NCBI GenBank assembly: GCA_964593065.1
Contig: CAZQGO010000004.1
Location: forward strand, 62,001-126,000
DNA: 64,000 nucleotides
Source: CAZQGO01 sp964593065
Lineage (GTDB): Bacteria > Oederibacteriota > JAAXVQ01
Direction: 5' to 3'
The stretch's first letter is position 1. Every line of letters starts with the position of its first letter. Positions 33,628 through 43,894 of this stretch are shown here, piece after piece. The notes under the pieces are model-generated. The model searched no databases and had not been told where the DNA came from. It was given only the letters and a program-made list of their open reading frames with translations. A program made the translations under genes and the position numbers.

Positions 33628-34281
33628 TCAGGGCAGGGAGAACGACTGCTGCGCGATGGGCTGGAAACTGCGGCGGTGCAATTCACAAATACCGTGGGCC
33701 CGGATCGCCTCCAAATGCTCGACCGTGCCATAGCCTTTATGGCGGCCAAAGCCCCACTGGGGATACAGGGAATCATAATCCTCCATGATGCGGTCACGCG
33801 TGACCTTGGCGACAATGGAGGCGGCCGCGATCGACAGGCAAAGACCGTCTCCGTTCACCACGGCTTCGCCGGAATGGGCCCACTGGGGTTTTCGATTTCC
33901 GTCAATGAGGAGGTAATCCGGAGGTTGGGCCAGGCTTTCCACGGCGCGGCGCATGGCCAGAAAAGTAGCTTCGAGGATATTCAGGCGATCGATGCCGGCG
34001 GCATCCACGAGGCCGATGCCAATGCCGAGAGCGTGTTCGTGAAGCAGCATGTATAAATCCCGGCGTTTGGCCGGGGTCAGTTTTTTGGAATCCCGGACTT
34101 CATGGAACCCGCGGGGTTGTTCCGGCAGGATGACGCAGGCTGCCACCACCGGTCCGGCCAGAGGTCCCCGTCCCGCTTCGTCGATGCCGCCGATCTTGCG
34201 AAATCCCAAGGCCTGCGCGGCCAGTTCATAAGACAACCGGCCTGCAATATCCTGCGGCACCTCTGGTCGGGAGAAAGCCAT
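33628..34281 (-). CDS. rnhB: Ribonuclease HII
   Basis: Removes ribonucleotides from RNA-DNA hybrids and duplex DNA. The 217-residue product has IGGIDEAGRGPLAGPVV (catalytic Asp-Glu), DSKKLTPAKR, LLIDGNRKP (catalytic Asp) and SIAAASIVAKVTRDRIM (Asp), the normal active site. I chose the ATG at 34281 (GGGGTGGG upstream); a frame extending 81 bases further lacks a typical N-terminus. It lies between rplS and yraN, as in many genomes. Confidence 0.95.
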   Translation of the reverse strand: MAFSRPEVPQDIAGRLSYELAAQALGFRKIGGIDEAGRGPLAGPVVAACVILPEQPRGFHEVRDSKKLTPAKRRDLYMLLHEHALGIGIGLVDAAGIDRLNILEATFLAMRRAVESLAQPPDYLLIDGNRKPQWAHSGEAVVNGDGLCLSIAAASIVAKVTRDRIMEDYDSLYPQWGFGRHKGYGTVEHLEAIRAHGICELHRRSFQPIAQQSFSLP

Positions 34282-34376
34282 ACCCACCCCGGGAAAAAGG
34301 ATATACCGAACCGTTCCCTTCCCTTCGGTCCCGCCCATGCATTCCGGAACAGGCAACCGCAAGAGAAAACCGCCGC

Positions 34377-34883
34377 TTAAGCCTCCACCGGTTCCGCCGG
34401 GACCGCGGCATTGGCAGCCTTGGCCTCGGCTTCACGTGCGGCCGCCTCGGCGGCGGCCTCGAGCGCGGACCGGGTTTGCTCTTCTTCCAAGGCCTTCCGA
34501 TCGGCTTCCTGGATTTGCAACAATTTCTCACGCTGCAATTCCCGGATGCGCGAATGCTTGCCCGTCTTGGTCCGGAGATAATACAATTTGGCCCGGTGGA
34601 CTTGTCCGCGCTTAACGATTTCCAATTTGGCGATCAAGGGAGAATGGAGGACGAACGTTCGTTCAACGCCGACTCCCGAGGCGATCCGGCGGACCTTGAA
34701 GGTCTCGCGGATGCCATCGCCCCGGCGGCCGATGACCACGCCTTCGAAGACCTGAATTCGCTCTTTTTCGCCTTCCTTGATCGTCAAGTGCACCTTCACG
34801 ACGTCGCCCGCCGAAAAAGTGGGAATACGCTTGGATTTAAAATAAGCTTTCTCAATGGATGCCAGTATTGCTCCCCGGTTCAT
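34377..34883 (-). CDS. rplS: 50S ribosomal protein L19 with a long acidic tail
   Basis: L19 sits at the 30S-50S interface. The first ~115 residues match the family ([69 protein letters not shown] [13 protein letters not shown]). The total of 168 residues exceeds the usual ~115-120 by about 50, all in a Glu/Ala-rich helical tail ([20 protein letters not shown]). Its ATG overlaps the trmD stop by 4 bases. Frame extension further upstream would lie inside trmD and is rejected. Confidence 0.95.
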   Translation of the reverse strand: MNRGAILASIEKAYFKSKRIPTFSAGDVVKVHLTIKEGEKERIQVFEGVVIGRRGDGIRETFKVRRIASGVGVERTFVLHSPLIAKLEIVKRGQVHRAKLYYLRTKTGKHSRIRELQREKLLQIQEADRKALEEEQTRSALEAAAEAAAREAEAKAANAAVPAEPVEA

Positions 34884-35662
34884 TCCCCTTGCCTCCTGCT
34901 TTTCCTGCCACGCCGTCGCATCTGCGTTAGCTCTGGAAGGATATTCTTGCCGGTCGCCTGCGGACCCAGCCGCGCGAATAAATCCGGCCTTTTTTCCAAG
35001 GTACGACGCACCTGCTGCCCCCGCCGCCACGCCAGGACCTTGCCATGGTCGCCGGTCAGCAATTCCTTGGGTACGCTCCAACCGCGGTACCGCGGCGGAC
35101 GCGTGTAGTGGGGATAATCCAAAAACCCCCGTGAAAACGAATCTTCCGCCGCCGAATCCGCGGCTCCCAAGACGCCCGGAACCAGTCTCACGGCGGCATC
35201 CACAACCACCGCAGCCGCAGGCTCGCCGCCCGACAGCACGAAATCCCCGATCGAGATCTCGCCGTCGCAGAGATGCTGGGCCACCCGCTCGTCCACGCCT
35301 TCGTATCGCCCGCAAATCAGCGTGAAACGTCCCACTCTGCTGAGCTGCCGGGCGAAATTTTGATCGAAGCGCCGCCCCGTAGGCGAGAGTAAATAAATTT
35401 TACCCGTGCCTCCGCTTCGTCGAACCGCGAGCAAGGCCCGGGCGATCGGTTCGATTTTCAAGACCATGCCCCGGCCGCCCCCGTAGGGTTTATCGTCGGC
35501 CGTGCGGTGGCGGTCCCGGGTGTAATCCCGAATGTTGACCAGGTGCGGGCGGAAAAGACCCTTCTCCACGGCCCGCCGCAAAATGGAGTGGCCGAAGGCG
35601 GTCTCCAGGAGCTCCGGAAAAAGCGTCAGCACGTTCACCGTCAACGGCCGGCGAGGCGTCAT
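34880..35662 (-). CDS. trmD: tRNA (guanine-37-N1)-methyltransferase
   Basis: Methylates G37 of tRNAs that read CNN codons, preventing frameshifting, using SAM and a trefoil-knot fold. The 260-residue product has NVLTLFPEL, the knot segment [25 protein letters not shown] and [22 protein letters not shown]. It overlaps rimM and rplS by 4 bases each. Confidence 0.97.
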   Translation of the reverse strand: MTPRRPLTVNVLTLFPELLETAFGHSILRRAVEKGLFRPHLVNIRDYTRDRHRTADDKPYGGGRGMVLKIEPIARALLAVRRSGGTGKIYLLSPTGRRFDQNFARQLSRVGRFTLICGRYEGVDERVAQHLCDGEISIGDFVLSGGEPAAAVVVDAAVRLVPGVLGAADSAAEDSFSRGFLDYPHYTRPPRYRGWSVPKELLTGDHGKVLAWRRGQQVRRTLEKRPDLFARLGPQATGKNILPELTQMRRRGRKSRRQGE

Positions 35663-36186
35663 GCCTCCAACCCCTTCGGCAAGCGGACGCGCATCCGCCC
35701 CCGTTCCAGATCAACCTCTAAAACCACGGACTTGACAGCCGGCAATAAAAGCTCCCCAGCCGGGCCTTGGACCGCGTAGATGTCGTTGGCGCCCGTCCGG
35801 TAAACCTCCGCGATTCTTCCGAGCGGCTGGCCGCTCTCGGTTTCGACCAGCAAGCCGACCACCTGGTCGATAAAATAGGAGCCGCGCGGCAACACCGGTC
35901 GTTCACGCGCCGGCAGGGCCAGATGGCCGTGGCTCAAAGCCCCGGCTTGTTCACGCGTGGCGAAGCCCGCAAATCTGACCAGATAATGGTCGCCACCCGA
36001 GCGCAGCTGATCCACCCGCAACCTCCGCCAGGCGCCTCGCGCTGCTCCCTGCCACCACATTTCCCGCAAACCTTCGAAGCGCCCGGGCACATCGCTGACG
36101 GAAAAGAGCCGCAACTCGCCGCGGATGCCGTGCGGTGCGCCCAACCTGCCGATCACCACCATCTCGTCGGTCGGTTCGGAAGGCAT
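35659..36186 (-). CDS. rimM: Ribosome maturation factor RimM
   Basis: Assists 30S subunit assembly by binding S19. The 175-residue protein has the N-terminal barrel (VVIGRLGAPHGIRGELRLFS) and the PRC-type C-terminal domain (GSYFIDQVVGLLVETESGQPLGRIAEVY; LLLPAVKSVVLEVDLERGRM). It is placed between khpA and trmD, the common order. Confidence 0.96.
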   Translation of the reverse strand: MPSEPTDEMVVIGRLGAPHGIRGELRLFSVSDVPGRFEGLREMWWQGAARGAWRRLRVDQLRSGGDHYLVRFAGFATREQAGALSHGHLALPARERPVLPRGSYFIDQVVGLLVETESGQPLGRIAEVYRTGANDIYAVQGPAGELLLPAVKSVVLEVDLERGRMRVRLPKGLEA

Positions 36187-36198
36187 GGGCCGTCCACA

Positions 36199-36429
36199 TC
36201 ACTCCTGGACAACCAAGGTTACTTTGCTTTTCGCCTTGGCGGAGGCGGCGGCCAGCACGTTGCGGATCGCCTTGATGGTCCGGCCCTGGCGGCCGATGAC
36301 CATACCCAGGTCTTCCTTGGCCACGGTCAATTCAATCACCTGGCCGTTGTCTCCCTGGCGTTCCTCCACCCGGACCGCCTCGGGATGTTCGACCAAAGCC
36401 TTGGCGAGAAATTCGATCAGCGCCTTCAC
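36199..36429 (-). CDS. khpA: KH-domain RNA-binding protein (KhpA/YlqC)
   Basis: A 76-residue single KH-domain protein, here with GMVIGRQGRT (the GxxG loop). In Gram-positives KhpA works with KhpB/EloR in RNA binding and cell elongation. The start is a GTG two bases after the rpsP stop, without a strong ribosome site, so translation is probably coupled to rpsP. Confidence 0.93.
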   Translation of the reverse strand: MKALIEFLAKALVEHPEAVRVEERQGDNGQVIELTVAKEDLGMVIGRQGRTIKAIRNVLAAASAKAKSKVTLVVQE

Positions 36430-36431
36430 GA

Positions 36432-36701
36432 CTACCGACTCGCGGACGCCGGCTTCGCCCCCTTGGTCAGCAGGCCTTTCTGAATAAATAGGCGCTTCAC
36501 GGAAGGCGAAGGCAGCGCTCCCTTGGCCAGCCAGGCGCTCGTCTTCGGTTCATCCAGATCCAACCAAGCGGGTTTGCGCAGGTTGTCATACACGCCCAAT
36601 TGCTCGATGCAACCATGCGGCCGTCTTGAATCCGTGACGACGATTCTCCAGAAAGGCTTGTGGGGGGCTCCCCGGCGAAGCATTTTAATGATGGTGGACA
36701 T
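36432..36701 (-). CDS. rpsP: 30S ribosomal protein S16
   Basis: An 89-residue small-subunit protein with the family start (IIKMLRRGAPHKPFWRIVVTDSR), GVYDN and KTSAWLAKGALPSPSVKRLF. GGAGG lies five bases before the ATG. It is the first protein gene of the rpsP-khpA-rimM-trmD-rplS-rnhB-yraN run, 54 bases after the tRNA-Thr gene. Confidence 0.96.
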   Translation of the reverse strand: MSTIIKMLRRGAPHKPFWRIVVTDSRRPHGCIEQLGVYDNLRKPAWLDLDEPKTSAWLAKGALPSPSVKRLFIQKGLLTKGAKPASASR

Positions 36702-36755
36702 AACCCTCCGGCACGCTCCTCATCCGCGCGGTCCGCGCAAAATTGATGATTCGAA

Positions 36756-36831
36756 TGGAGCCGATGACCAGACTCGAACTGGTGACCCACGGTTTACGAA
36801 ACCGTTGCTCTACCAACTGAGCTACATCGGC
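36756..36831 (-). tRNA. tRNA-Thr (anticodon CGT)
   Basis: A 76-base cloverleaf with encoded CCA (minus strand). Acceptor GCCGATG pairs with the 3' CATCGGC. The D arm has GCTCAGTTGGTAGAGC, the anticodon stem ACGGT/ACCGT closes loop TTCGTAA, and the T arm has GTTCGAGTC. The anticodon CGT reads ACG (Thr). It is co-oriented with tRNA-Phe and rpsP and probably shares their promoter. Confidence 0.93.
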
Positions 36832-36865
36832 AAGATGAACGGGATTTTAACCCGACAGAACCTCA

Positions 36866-36941
<76 letters not shown>

Positions 36942-37033
36942 GTAGGGTGGGCCGCCGGGAAACGCTAAGGATAAACGGGTTTTTCCGGAGTGCCCGAAAA
37001 CCGCAACACGGGTTTTTCCCTCGAAAACGCCAA

Positions 37034-37062
37034 ATAATATCAAAGTTCCAAGTGGGTGTCAA
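37034..37062 (-). promoter_or_regulatory. Strong promoter for the tRNA/rpsP operon
   Basis: Perfect TTGACA, 17-base spacer and TATTAT on the minus strand, 93 bases before tRNA-Phe. It probably drives tRNA-Phe, tRNA-Thr and the downstream rpsP operon; no separate promoter is apparent between tRNA-Thr and rpsP. Confidence 0.8.
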
Positions 37063-37090
37063 CTCTTTCCTGTGTAATTCTCGGGAGGAA

Positions 37091-39751
37091 TTACTGATTG
37101 GCACCGTGACATTTTTTGTATTTTTTTCCGGAGCCGCAGGGGCAAGGATCATTCCGGCCGATTTTGGGCTGTTGGCGGCGGACGGGCTCCGTCCGCGCCG
37201 GGCCGCCGGTCGGCACCGCCTGGGTCATATCCCGTGGCCCCGAGGGAGGCATGCCCGGGAACACGCCTGCCGGCACGGCAGCGGGCTCGGGGGGGGCGGT
37301 GGAACTGGGCGCCACGAATTCCGGCCGCGATTCCTGCCAGCGGGAGGGCGAACTGGAGCGGCGGCCAAACGGCTGGGACTGCTGGCTCACGGCCTGGACT
37401 TTCAGCAGAAACTGGATGACCTCCTGTTTGATCCTCAGGATCATGGCCGCGAACATTTCAAACCCTTCGCGCTTGTATTCCAGCAGCGGGTCCCGTTGAC
37501 CGTAAGCCCGCAGGCCGATGCCCTCCTTCAGTTTGTCCATGTCGTACAGGTGTTCCTTCCACCTCTGGTCCACGATCTGCAACAGCAGGCCCCGCTCCAG
37601 CTGGCGCATGATTTCCGGCCCCATGAGATTTTCCTGCCGGGCAAATCCCTCCAGCACCTGGCGCTGGAACTCCTCGGAAAGCTTGGCCCGGGTGAGACCC
37701 TGGATTTCCTCGGGGGTGTAGGCGAATTCCACCTTATACTGGCGGCCCCAGGCCTTGAGGGTTTCCCAATCCCATTCCTCGGGATAGACTTTCTCCGGGG
37801 TTAATTCCGGCAGCGCATCCACCGCGACGCTCTCGACCATGCCCAGGATGTGTTCGTGCAGGTCTTCGCCTTCCAGGACGCGGGTGCGTTCCTCGTAAAT
37901 CACGGTCCGCTGCTTGTTCATCACATCATCGTATTCGAGCAAGTGCTTGCGGATGTCGAAGTTGTGGCCTTCCACCGTGCGTTGGGCGCGCTCCAGGGCC
38001 TTGGTAATCCAGGGATGCTCAATCACTTCGCCCTCGCGCAAGCCCAGGCGCTGCATCAAGCCGCTGATCCGCTCGGATCCAAAGATCCGCATGAGGTCGT
38101 CTTCCAAGGAGACATAGAACCGCGAGGCGCCGGGGTCCCCCTGGCGGCCGCTGCGCCCGCGCAGCTGGTTGTCGATGCGCCGGCTTTCGTGGCGTTCGGT
38201 GCCAATGACGTGCAGTCCGCCCAAATCCCTGACGCCCTCCCCCAGGACGATGTCCGTGCCGCGGCCCGCCATGTTGGTGGCAATGGTCACCGCGCCCTTT
38301 TGGCCCGCCTGGGCGATGATTTCAGCCTCGCGCTGGTGGTGCTTGGCGTTGAGCACCTGGTGGGGAACGCCCTGCCGTTTCAACAGCGCCGAGAGTTTTT
38401 CGTTTTTTTCGATGGACACCGTGCCGACCAGAAGCGGACGGCCGCGCTGGTGATTCTCCTTGATCTCCTGGGCCACGGCGTTGAATTTTTCGTTTTCGGT
38501 GCGGTAGATCTGATCCCCATAGTCCGTCCGGATCATGGGGCGGTTGGTGGGCACCACGACGACATCCAGTTTGTAGATTTCGGCGAATTCCTCGGCTTCC
38601 GTATCCGCCGTCCCGGTCATGCCGGACAGTTTCTCATACAGGCGGAAATAGTTCTGGAAGGTGATGGTGGCCAGCGTCTGGTTCTCGCGCTGGATGCGCA
38701 CGTTCTCCTTGGCCTCGAGCGCCTGGTGCAGCCCCTCGGAAAAGCGGCGTCCGGGCATGAGGCGGCCGGTGAACTCGTCGACGATAATGACCTGATTGTC
38801 GTTGACGACATAGTCCCGGTCGCGCTTGAACAGGACATGGGCCTTGAGGGCCTGGTTGACATGATGCAGGATCTCCACGTTTTCGGGGTCGAACAGGTTG
38901 CCCAAGGCCAAAAGTTTTTCCGCGCGGGACACTCCTTCTTCGCTGAGCACCACGGTGCGGCTCTTTTCATCCACCGTGAAATCCGTGGCCGCGTTCAGGC
39001 GCGGGATGATTTTATCAATGCGGTAATACTTGTCGGTGGAATCTTCCGCCGGTCCGGAGATGATCAGAGGGGTGCGCGCCTCGTCGATCAATATGGAGTC
39101 CACCTCGTCCACGATGGCGTAATGGAGCTTGCGCTGCACGCGTTCGTCCGGATGCACGGCCATGTTGTCCCGCAGGTAATCGAACCCGAACTCGTTGTTG
39201 GTCCCGTAGGTGACGTCACAGGCATAGGCGGCCGAACGTTCGGCCGAATTCAGGCCGTGCTTGATGCAGCCCACGGTCAGGCCGAGGAAACGGTAGATTT
39301 CCCCCATGCCCCGGAAATTTCCGATTCCCAATGAATCGCGTTCCGCCAGATAATCGTTGACGGTGATGACGTGCACGCCTTTGCCGGTCAGGGCATTGAA
39401 ATACACCGGCAGGGTGGCCACGAGCGTCTTGCCTTCCCCGGTTTTCATTTCCGCGATCTTGCCCTGATGGAGGACGAGGCCTCCCATCAGTTGCACGTCA
39501 AAATGGCGGAGGCCCAGGGTCCGCACGGATGCCTCCCGCACGACGGCGAAGGCTTCGGGCAGCAGCTCGTCCAAGGAAGCCCCCTGCCGGAGACGCTCCC
39601 TGAATTCGTCGGTCTTGGCCCGCAACTGTTCATCCGACAGGGATTTCAAGGACGGTTCCAGGGCGTTGATTTGCTCCACCACCGGCAGCATCTTCTTGAC
39701 GTCCCGGTCGGACTTGGTGCCGAATATTTTGGTCAAAATCGAATTGCTCAT
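37091..39751 (-). CDS. secA: Protein translocase ATPase SecA
   Basis: The Sec motor that drives preproteins through SecYEG. The 886-residue protein has Walker A MKTGEGKT (102-109), Walker [21 protein letters not shown], the preprotein-binding and helical-scaffold regions, [10 protein letters not shown] and [13 protein letters not shown]. The C-terminal SEC-C zinc motif is intact ([14 protein letters not shown]). The linker before it is Pro/Ser-rich. AAGGAG precedes the ATG. It follows the aminotransferase in the same direction. Confidence 0.98.
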   Translation of the reverse strand: MSNSILTKIFGTKSDRDVKKMLPVVEQINALEPSLKSLSDEQLRAKTDEFRERLRQGASLDELLPEAFAVVREASVRTLGLRHFDVQLMGGLVLHQGKIAEMKTGEGKTLVATLPVYFNALTGKGVHVITVNDYLAERDSLGIGNFRGMGEIYRFLGLTVGCIKHGLNSAERSAAYACDVTYGTNNEFGFDYLRDNMAVHPDERVQRKLHYAIVDEVDSILIDEARTPLIISGPAEDSTDKYYRIDKIIPRLNAATDFTVDEKSRTVVLSEEGVSRAEKLLALGNLFDPENVEILHHVNQALKAHVLFKRDRDYVVNDNQVIIVDEFTGRLMPGRRFSEGLHQALEAKENVRIQRENQTLATITFQNYFRLYEKLSGMTGTADTEAEEFAEIYKLDVVVVPTNRPMIRTDYGDQIYRTENEKFNAVAQEIKENHQRGRPLLVGTVSIEKNEKLSALLKRQGVPHQVLNAKHHQREAEIIAQAGQKGAVTIATNMAGRGTDIVLGEGVRDLGGLHVIGTERHESRRIDNQLRGRSGRQGDPGASRFYVSLEDDLMRIFGSERISGLMQRLGLREGEVIEHPWITKALERAQRTVEGHNFDIRKHLLEYDDVMNKQRTVIYEERTRVLEGEDLHEHILGMVESVAVDALPELTPEKVYPEEWDWETLKAWGRQYKVEFAYTPEEIQGLTRAKLSEEFQRQVLEGFARQENLMGPEIMRQLERGLLLQIVDQRWKEHLYDMDKLKEGIGLRAYGQRDPLLEYKREGFEMFAAMILRIKQEVIQFLLKVQAVSQQSQPFGRRSSSPSRWQESRPEFVAPSSTAPPEPAAVPAGVFPGMPPSGPRDMTQAVPTGGPARTEPVRRQQPKIGRNDPCPCGSGKKYKKCHGANQ

Positions 39752-39785
39752 GGACGCTCCTTCAGGTTGGCACGCGCGACGCGTA

Positions 39786-40994
39786 TCATGCGCCCGTGTC
39801 GTCCTTCCCCTCGGCCAGGGCCCGGGTCATGCGTTCCAGTCCCGCCTGAAGCTGGCCGAGGGAGGCGGCATAGGAAATACGAAGAAAATCCTCCGCGCCG
39901 AAGGCCGACCCGGGCACGACCGCGACCCGCGCGGCCTCCAGCAGGTAGTCCGCCAGCTGCAGCGTCGTGGAGACCCGCTGTCCCCGATAGACCTTGCCCA
40001 GCAAGCCATAGACATTGGGGAATACGTAGAAGGCCCCCTCGGGCTTGCGGCAGGTGACGCCCGGAATGGCATGGAGGCGATCGACCACGAAATCCCGGCG
40101 TTCCGCAAAGGACCGCACCATTTCCGGCAGCTCCAGGGCCGGTTGCGTAAGCGCCGCCAAAGCGGCTTTCATGGCGATGCTGGTCGGATTGCTGGTGGAG
40201 TGGCTTTGCAGTTTGCCCATCGCGGAGATGACTTCCGCCGGACCAGCGGTATACCCGATGCGCCAACCGGTCATGGCGAAGGACTTGGACACGCCGTTGA
40301 CGACGGCCGCATTTTCGCGGCTTTCCGGAAACGCCTTCAACGCCGAGGTCTGTTGGACCCCGTCATAGACCAGGTGTTCGTAGATTTCGTCGGAAATCAC
40401 GAACTGTTTCTTGGACGTGGCCACTTCCATGAGGTCCCGCAACTCCGTTTCCGTGTAGACCGTTCCGGTCGGATTGGAAGGCGAATTTAAAATGAGGACC
40501 TTGGTTTTGGCCTTGATTCGGCGGCGGAGGATGGCCGGGCTGAGTTTGAAGCCCGCCCGCTCCGCGGTTTTCAGGATGACGGGTTTTCCTCCGGCAAGTT
40601 TGACTGCTTCCGGATAGGTAACCCAATACGGCGCGGGGATCAGCACTTCATCGCCGGGATTGATGAGCACCTGCAGAAGATTATAGATGGAGTGTTTGGC
40701 GCCGCAGTTGATGATGACCTCCTTGGAGGTATAATCCAGTCCGTTCTCACGGCGCAATTTCTCGCAAACCGCCTCCTTCAGTTCCGCCGAACCCGAGGCA
40801 GGGGTGTATTTCGTGTACCCCGCCTGGATGGCGGCAATGGCCGCCTCCTTGATGTATCCCGGGGTATCGAAATCCGGTTCACCGGCCCCGAAATTGATGA
40901 TATCCTGCCCTGCCGCCCGCAATTGCTTGGCTTTGGCATCGATCGCCAGCGTTGGCGAAGCGGATACCTGCCTGATCCGGCGTGATAATTGCAT
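39786..40994 (-). CDS. aspC: Aspartate/aromatic aminotransferase, class I
   Basis: A 402-residue PLP-dependent aminotransferase of the type common in Gram-positives and deep-branching bacteria, transferring amino groups between aspartate and 2-oxoglutarate. It shows [43 protein letters not shown], and the PLP lysine in [20 protein letters not shown] precedes the ATG. A TTTACT/TAGTAT promoter lies just upstream. Its place next to secA and the lysC-hom-thrC genes may reflect a role in aspartate supply. Confidence 0.92.
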   Translation of the reverse strand: MQLSRRIRQVSASPTLAIDAKAKQLRAAGQDIINFGAGEPDFDTPGYIKEAAIAAIQAGYTKYTPASGSAELKEAVCEKLRRENGLDYTSKEVIINCGAKHSIYNLLQVLINPGDEVLIPAPYWVTYPEAVKLAGGKPVILKTAERAGFKLSPAILRRRIKAKTKVLILNSPSNPTGTVYTETELRDLMEVATSKKQFVISDEIYEHLVYDGVQQTSALKAFPESRENAAVVNGVSKSFAMTGWRIGYTAGPAEVISAMGKLQSHSTSNPTSIAMKAALAALTQPALELPEMVRSFAERRDFVVDRLHAIPGVTCRKPEGAFYVFPNVYGLLGKVYRGQRVSTTLQLADYLLEAARVAVVPGSAFGAEDFLRISYAASLGQLQAGLERMTRALAEGKDDTGA

Positions 40995-41046
40995 GCGGTC
41001 TCCCCCTCTCAGCGGTTCGGGTACATCCCTTCCAAACTAAACCGGG

Positions 41047-41075
41047 ATACTAGCATAATCAACCGCACAAGTAAA
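41047..41075 (-). promoter_or_regulatory. Possible promoter for the aminotransferase and secA
   Basis: TTTACT, 17-base spacer and TAGTAT on the minus strand in the 137-base gap between trxB and the aminotransferase gene. Confidence 0.5.
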
Positions 41076-41131
41076 GCCTGCAGGGGAGCCGGAAAAACGG
41101 GGCGGGGAGAGTGAATCCGGGGCGGCGCGTT

Positions 41132-42079
41132 TCAGCCGCGAGCGGAGAATTCCGAGAGATAGCGGTCCGCCATCATGGCCGCGGCGGCGCCTTCCCCGGC
41201 CGCCACCACGATTTGCTTCAGCACATTGGCACGACAATCGCCGGCGGCGAAAACGCCGGGCTGGCTGGCCGCAAAATTCGGCTGGGTTAGAATGTACCCG
41301 TCGGGATCGGTGTCCAGCAGGCCCCGGACGAATTCCGTCTGCGGGGTTAAACCCACGAAGATGAACACGCCGCGCACCGGAAGCTCGCGGCAGGCGCCTC
41401 CGCCGCGGGGTTCCAGCCGCAGGCTCTGGACCGCCGAATCCCCCCGGATTTCCCGGGGTACATAGGGCGTCAGGACCTCGATTTTGGGATGCCGCAGAAC
41501 TTGCTGCTGGATGACGTGGTCCGCCCGGAACTGCTCGCGTCGGTGCACCAGGTATATTTTTGAGGCGAAACGGGTCAAAAACTCCGCTTCCTCCAAGGCC
41601 GTGTTTCCGCCCCCGATCACCGCCACCGGCATGTCCCGGAAAAACGCCCCGTCGCAGGTCGCGCAATACGACACCCCGCGTCCATGATAGGTATCTTCCC
41701 CGGGGATGTGCAACCGCCTCGGCTTCGCTCCCGTGGCCAGAATCAGGGCCCGGGCCTGAAGGTCGCCGTCCGGCGTCACCAAGCGGTGGAGAACTCCGGG
41801 GATCCAGGCCGTAACCTGCCGGGTGAGGATGGGAAGGTCGTGTTCCCGCGTTTGTTCCACCATGCGCAGCATCAACTCGGCGCCGTTGACGCGGGGCAGG
41901 CCCGGATAATTATCCACCCGCCAGGTGGTCATGGCCTGTCCCCCCGGAGCCGTTTGTTCCAGCAGCACAGTGCTCCGTCCCGCGCGGGCGGCGTACAAAC
42001 CCGCCGTCAATCCGGCGGGGCCTCCGCCCACGATGGCCACCTCGAAACTCAAAGCTTCTCCGGCCTGCTCCGCCGTCAC
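41132..42079 (-). CDS. trxB: Thioredoxin reductase
   Basis: An NADPH- and FAD-dependent enzyme that reduces thioredoxin. It has FAD motif GGGPAGLTAGLYAARAG, the redox CATC (SYCATCDGAFF), the NAD motif VIGGGNTALEEAEFL, and VFAAGDCRANVLKQIVVAAGEG. The GTG at 42079 (315 residues) overlaps the trxA stop as GTGA. An upstream frame extends 63 bases into trxA and is rejected. Its partner thioredoxin is the immediate neighbour. Confidence 0.95.
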   Translation of the reverse strand: MTAEQAGEALSFEVAIVGGGPAGLTAGLYAARAGRSTVLLEQTAPGGQAMTTWRVDNYPGLPRVNGAELMLRMVEQTREHDLPILTRQVTAWIPGVLHRLVTPDGDLQARALILATGAKPRRLHIPGEDTYHGRGVSYCATCDGAFFRDMPVAVIGGGNTALEEAEFLTRFASKIYLVHRREQFRADHVIQQQVLRHPKIEVLTPYVPREIRGDSAVQSLRLEPRGGGACRELPVRGVFIFVGLTPQTEFVRGLLDTDPDGYILTQPNFAASQPGVFAAGDCRANVLKQIVVAAGEGAAAAMMADRYLSEFSARG

Positions 42080-42426
42080 GGCCTGGTGTCCGCTTCCCGC
42101 AGAATTTTTTCCGCGGATTCCGCCAGTTGGGTTCTGCTGCACACGCCCACGATCTGGTCCACCAGTTGTCCTTGTTTGAAAAAAAGCAGCGAGGGGATGG
42201 AACGGATGGCGAAGCGGCTGGCGGTACTATGGTTGTCGTCGACGTCGAGTTTGACCACTTTCAGGCGGCCGGCATACGTCCGGGCCAGGTCCTCCACCGC
42301 GGGCGCAAGCATCCGGCAGGGCCCGCACCAGGCAGCCCAAAAATCCACCACCACGGGAATGCGGCTTTTCAGGACTTCCGCTTCAAAAGATTGGTCGTTG
42401 ACTTCCGGCAGCATCTCCAAAACCAC
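42076..42426 (-). CDS. trxA: Thioredoxin
   Basis: A 116-residue redox protein with the active site WAAWCGPCRM and the fold signatures VVVDFWAAW and IRSIPSLLFFKQG. The GTG at 42426 is used because GGAGG lies eight bases upstream; an in-frame ATG further up would add a Cys/Pro-rich tail not typical of thioredoxins. It overlaps the start of trxB. Confidence 0.93.
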   Translation of the reverse strand: MVLEMLPEVNDQSFEAEVLKSRIPVVVDFWAAWCGPCRMLAPAVEDLARTYAGRLKVVKLDVDDNHSTASRFAIRSIPSLLFFKQGQLVDQIVGVCSRTQLAESAEKILREADTRP

Positions 42427-42484
42427 CTTTCCAGCCTCCTCCGGCGCCGGCCCGGGGCCGGCGGGCGGGAAGGCCTGACCCGTA

Positions 42485-42628
42485 TTAGGGCATCCAGATC
42501 CGCAACAGCACGTATCCGACCGCAAGCAGGCCGTAGGTGAGGCCTGCGATGCGCAACTGGCAGCGCCAGGAACAGGACGGCTCCTCGGTCCGGGGAGCCG
42601 GTGGGGGCAGGGGCGTTTTTCTCGGCAT
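42485..42628 (-). CDS. Short membrane-type ORF between lysC and trxA (47 residues)
   Basis: A 47-residue frame beginning 6 bases after the lysC stop. It has a Pro-rich, basic N-terminus ([13 protein letters not shown]), two Cys (CSWRCQ) and one hydrophobic segment ([19 protein letters not shown]), consistent with a small single-span membrane protein. There is no strong ribosome site, so translation would be coupled to lysC. It could also be chance; codon bias cannot be judged at this length. Confidence 0.45.
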   Translation of the reverse strand: MPRKTPLPPPAPRTEEPSCSWRCQLRIAGLTYGLLAVGYVLLRIWMP

Positions 42629-42634
42629 GGAAGT

Positions 42635-43858
42635 TCAGGTCAAATTCGAAAGCTTGAATTTTTCATGGATGGCCCGAACGGCCTCTTCCACCAGGCTTTC
42701 GGCCACGATGCAGGAGATCTTGATCTCCGAGGTGGAGATCATCTGGATGTTGATGCCTTTTTCCGCCAGGGCCTCAAACATGGCCGCGGCCACACCGGAA
42801 TGCGTGCGCATGCCGACGCCGATCACGCTGACCTTGCCGACCTTGTCATCGGCCTGGAAGCCCTTCGCCCCCACTTCCTGCACGATTTTTTCCACCACGG
42901 TCTTGGCCCGGGGCAGGTCCGCCTCCGAGACCGTGAAAGAAATATTGGTCGTGCCTTCCTCCGAGATGTCCTGGACGATCACGTCAATGTTAATGTTCTC
43001 GACGGCCAGCCGCCCGAAAATCTTGGCCGCGACGCCGGGGCGGTCCGGAACCCATAGGATCGTTAATTTCGCTTCCTGCTTGGTATAGGTCACGCCCGAA
43101 ACGACGACGCCTTCCATATGTTTGACCTCCTCCATGATCAGCGTTCCCTGGTCGGGCTTGGTGCTGGAACGCACGTGCAGGATAATCTGGTTTTTTTTGG
43201 CGAATTCCACCGAGCGGTTGAATAAAACCTGGGCGCCGAGACTGGCCATCTCCAGCATTTCATCGTAGGAAACGGAACGCAGTTTGGAGGCCGTGGGCAC
43301 GATGCGCGGGTCCGCCGTGTACACGCCGTCCACGTCTTTGTAAAACTCGCATACTTTTGCCGCCAGGGCCGATGCCAGGGCCACGGCCGTCAGGTCCGAG
43401 CCCCCGCGGCCCAGGGTCGTGATTTCCTCCTCTTCGGTCTCGCCCTGGAACCCGGCGACGATGACCACTTTCTCAAGCCGCAGGGCCTTCTGAATCTTCT
43501 CCCCGCCCATCTTGACGATGCGCGCCCGCGTGTGGGCATCGCTGGTCACGATTCCCACCTGCGGCCCCGTGAAGGAAATGGCGTCGCAGCCGAGGGATTT
43601 CAGGGCGATGGCCATCAAGGCGATCGACTGCTGCTCGCCCGTGGCCAGCAACATGTCCAGTTCCCGCTCGTCCGGAGATTCGGCGATGGCCTTGGCCTTG
43701 GCGAGCAATTCGTCCGTCATATCCCCCGGGGCGGACACAACCACCACGACGTCATGGCCCTTGTGTTTGGTTTCAACAATGCGGTGCGCGACCGCCTTCA
43801 TTAATTCGGGGGTGGCCAGAGTGGCGCCCCCGAATTTCATGACAATGAGGTCTCCCAC
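42635..43858 (-). CDS. lysC: Aspartate kinase (single-chain, ACT-regulated)
   Basis: Phosphorylates aspartate, the first step to lysine, threonine and methionine. The 407-residue protein has [12 protein letters not shown] (family KFGGTS), [29 protein letters not shown] and [12 protein letters not shown], and two ACT domains at the C-terminus (about 265-405), the site of feedback inhibition. The GTG start at 43858 has GGAGG eight bases upstream. It stands downstream of apgM in the threonine gene run. Confidence 0.96.
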   Translation of the reverse strand: MGDLIVMKFGGATLATPELMKAVAHRIVETKHKGHDVVVVVSAPGDMTDELLAKAKAIAESPDERELDMLLATGEQQSIALMAIALKSLGCDAISFTGPQVGIVTSDAHTRARIVKMGGEKIQKALRLEKVVIVAGFQGETEEEEITTLGRGGSDLTAVALASALAAKVCEFYKDVDGVYTADPRIVPTASKLRSVSYDEMLEMASLGAQVLFNRSVEFAKKNQIILHVRSSTKPDQGTLIMEEVKHMEGVVVSGVTYTKQEAKLTILWVPDRPGVAAKIFGRLAVENINIDVIVQDISEEGTTNISFTVSEADLPRAKTVVEKIVQEVGAKGFQADDKVGKVSVIGVGMRTHSGVAAAMFEALAEKGINIQMISTSEIKISCIVAESLVEEAVRAIHEKFKLSNLT

Positions 43859-43894
43859 CTGTTCAGCCTCCGTTCGCCCTGCCGGGATTGCGGC

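Noticed and set aside
34884..35315. Longer L19 frame reaching 35315
   Set aside because: It lies entirely inside trmD; the ATG at 34883 overlaps the trmD stop and gives the standard L19 start.
37074..37094. Short inverted repeat around the secA stop (GTAATTC arms)
   Set aside because: Seven-base stem with no T run after it on the minus strand; too weak to call a terminator.
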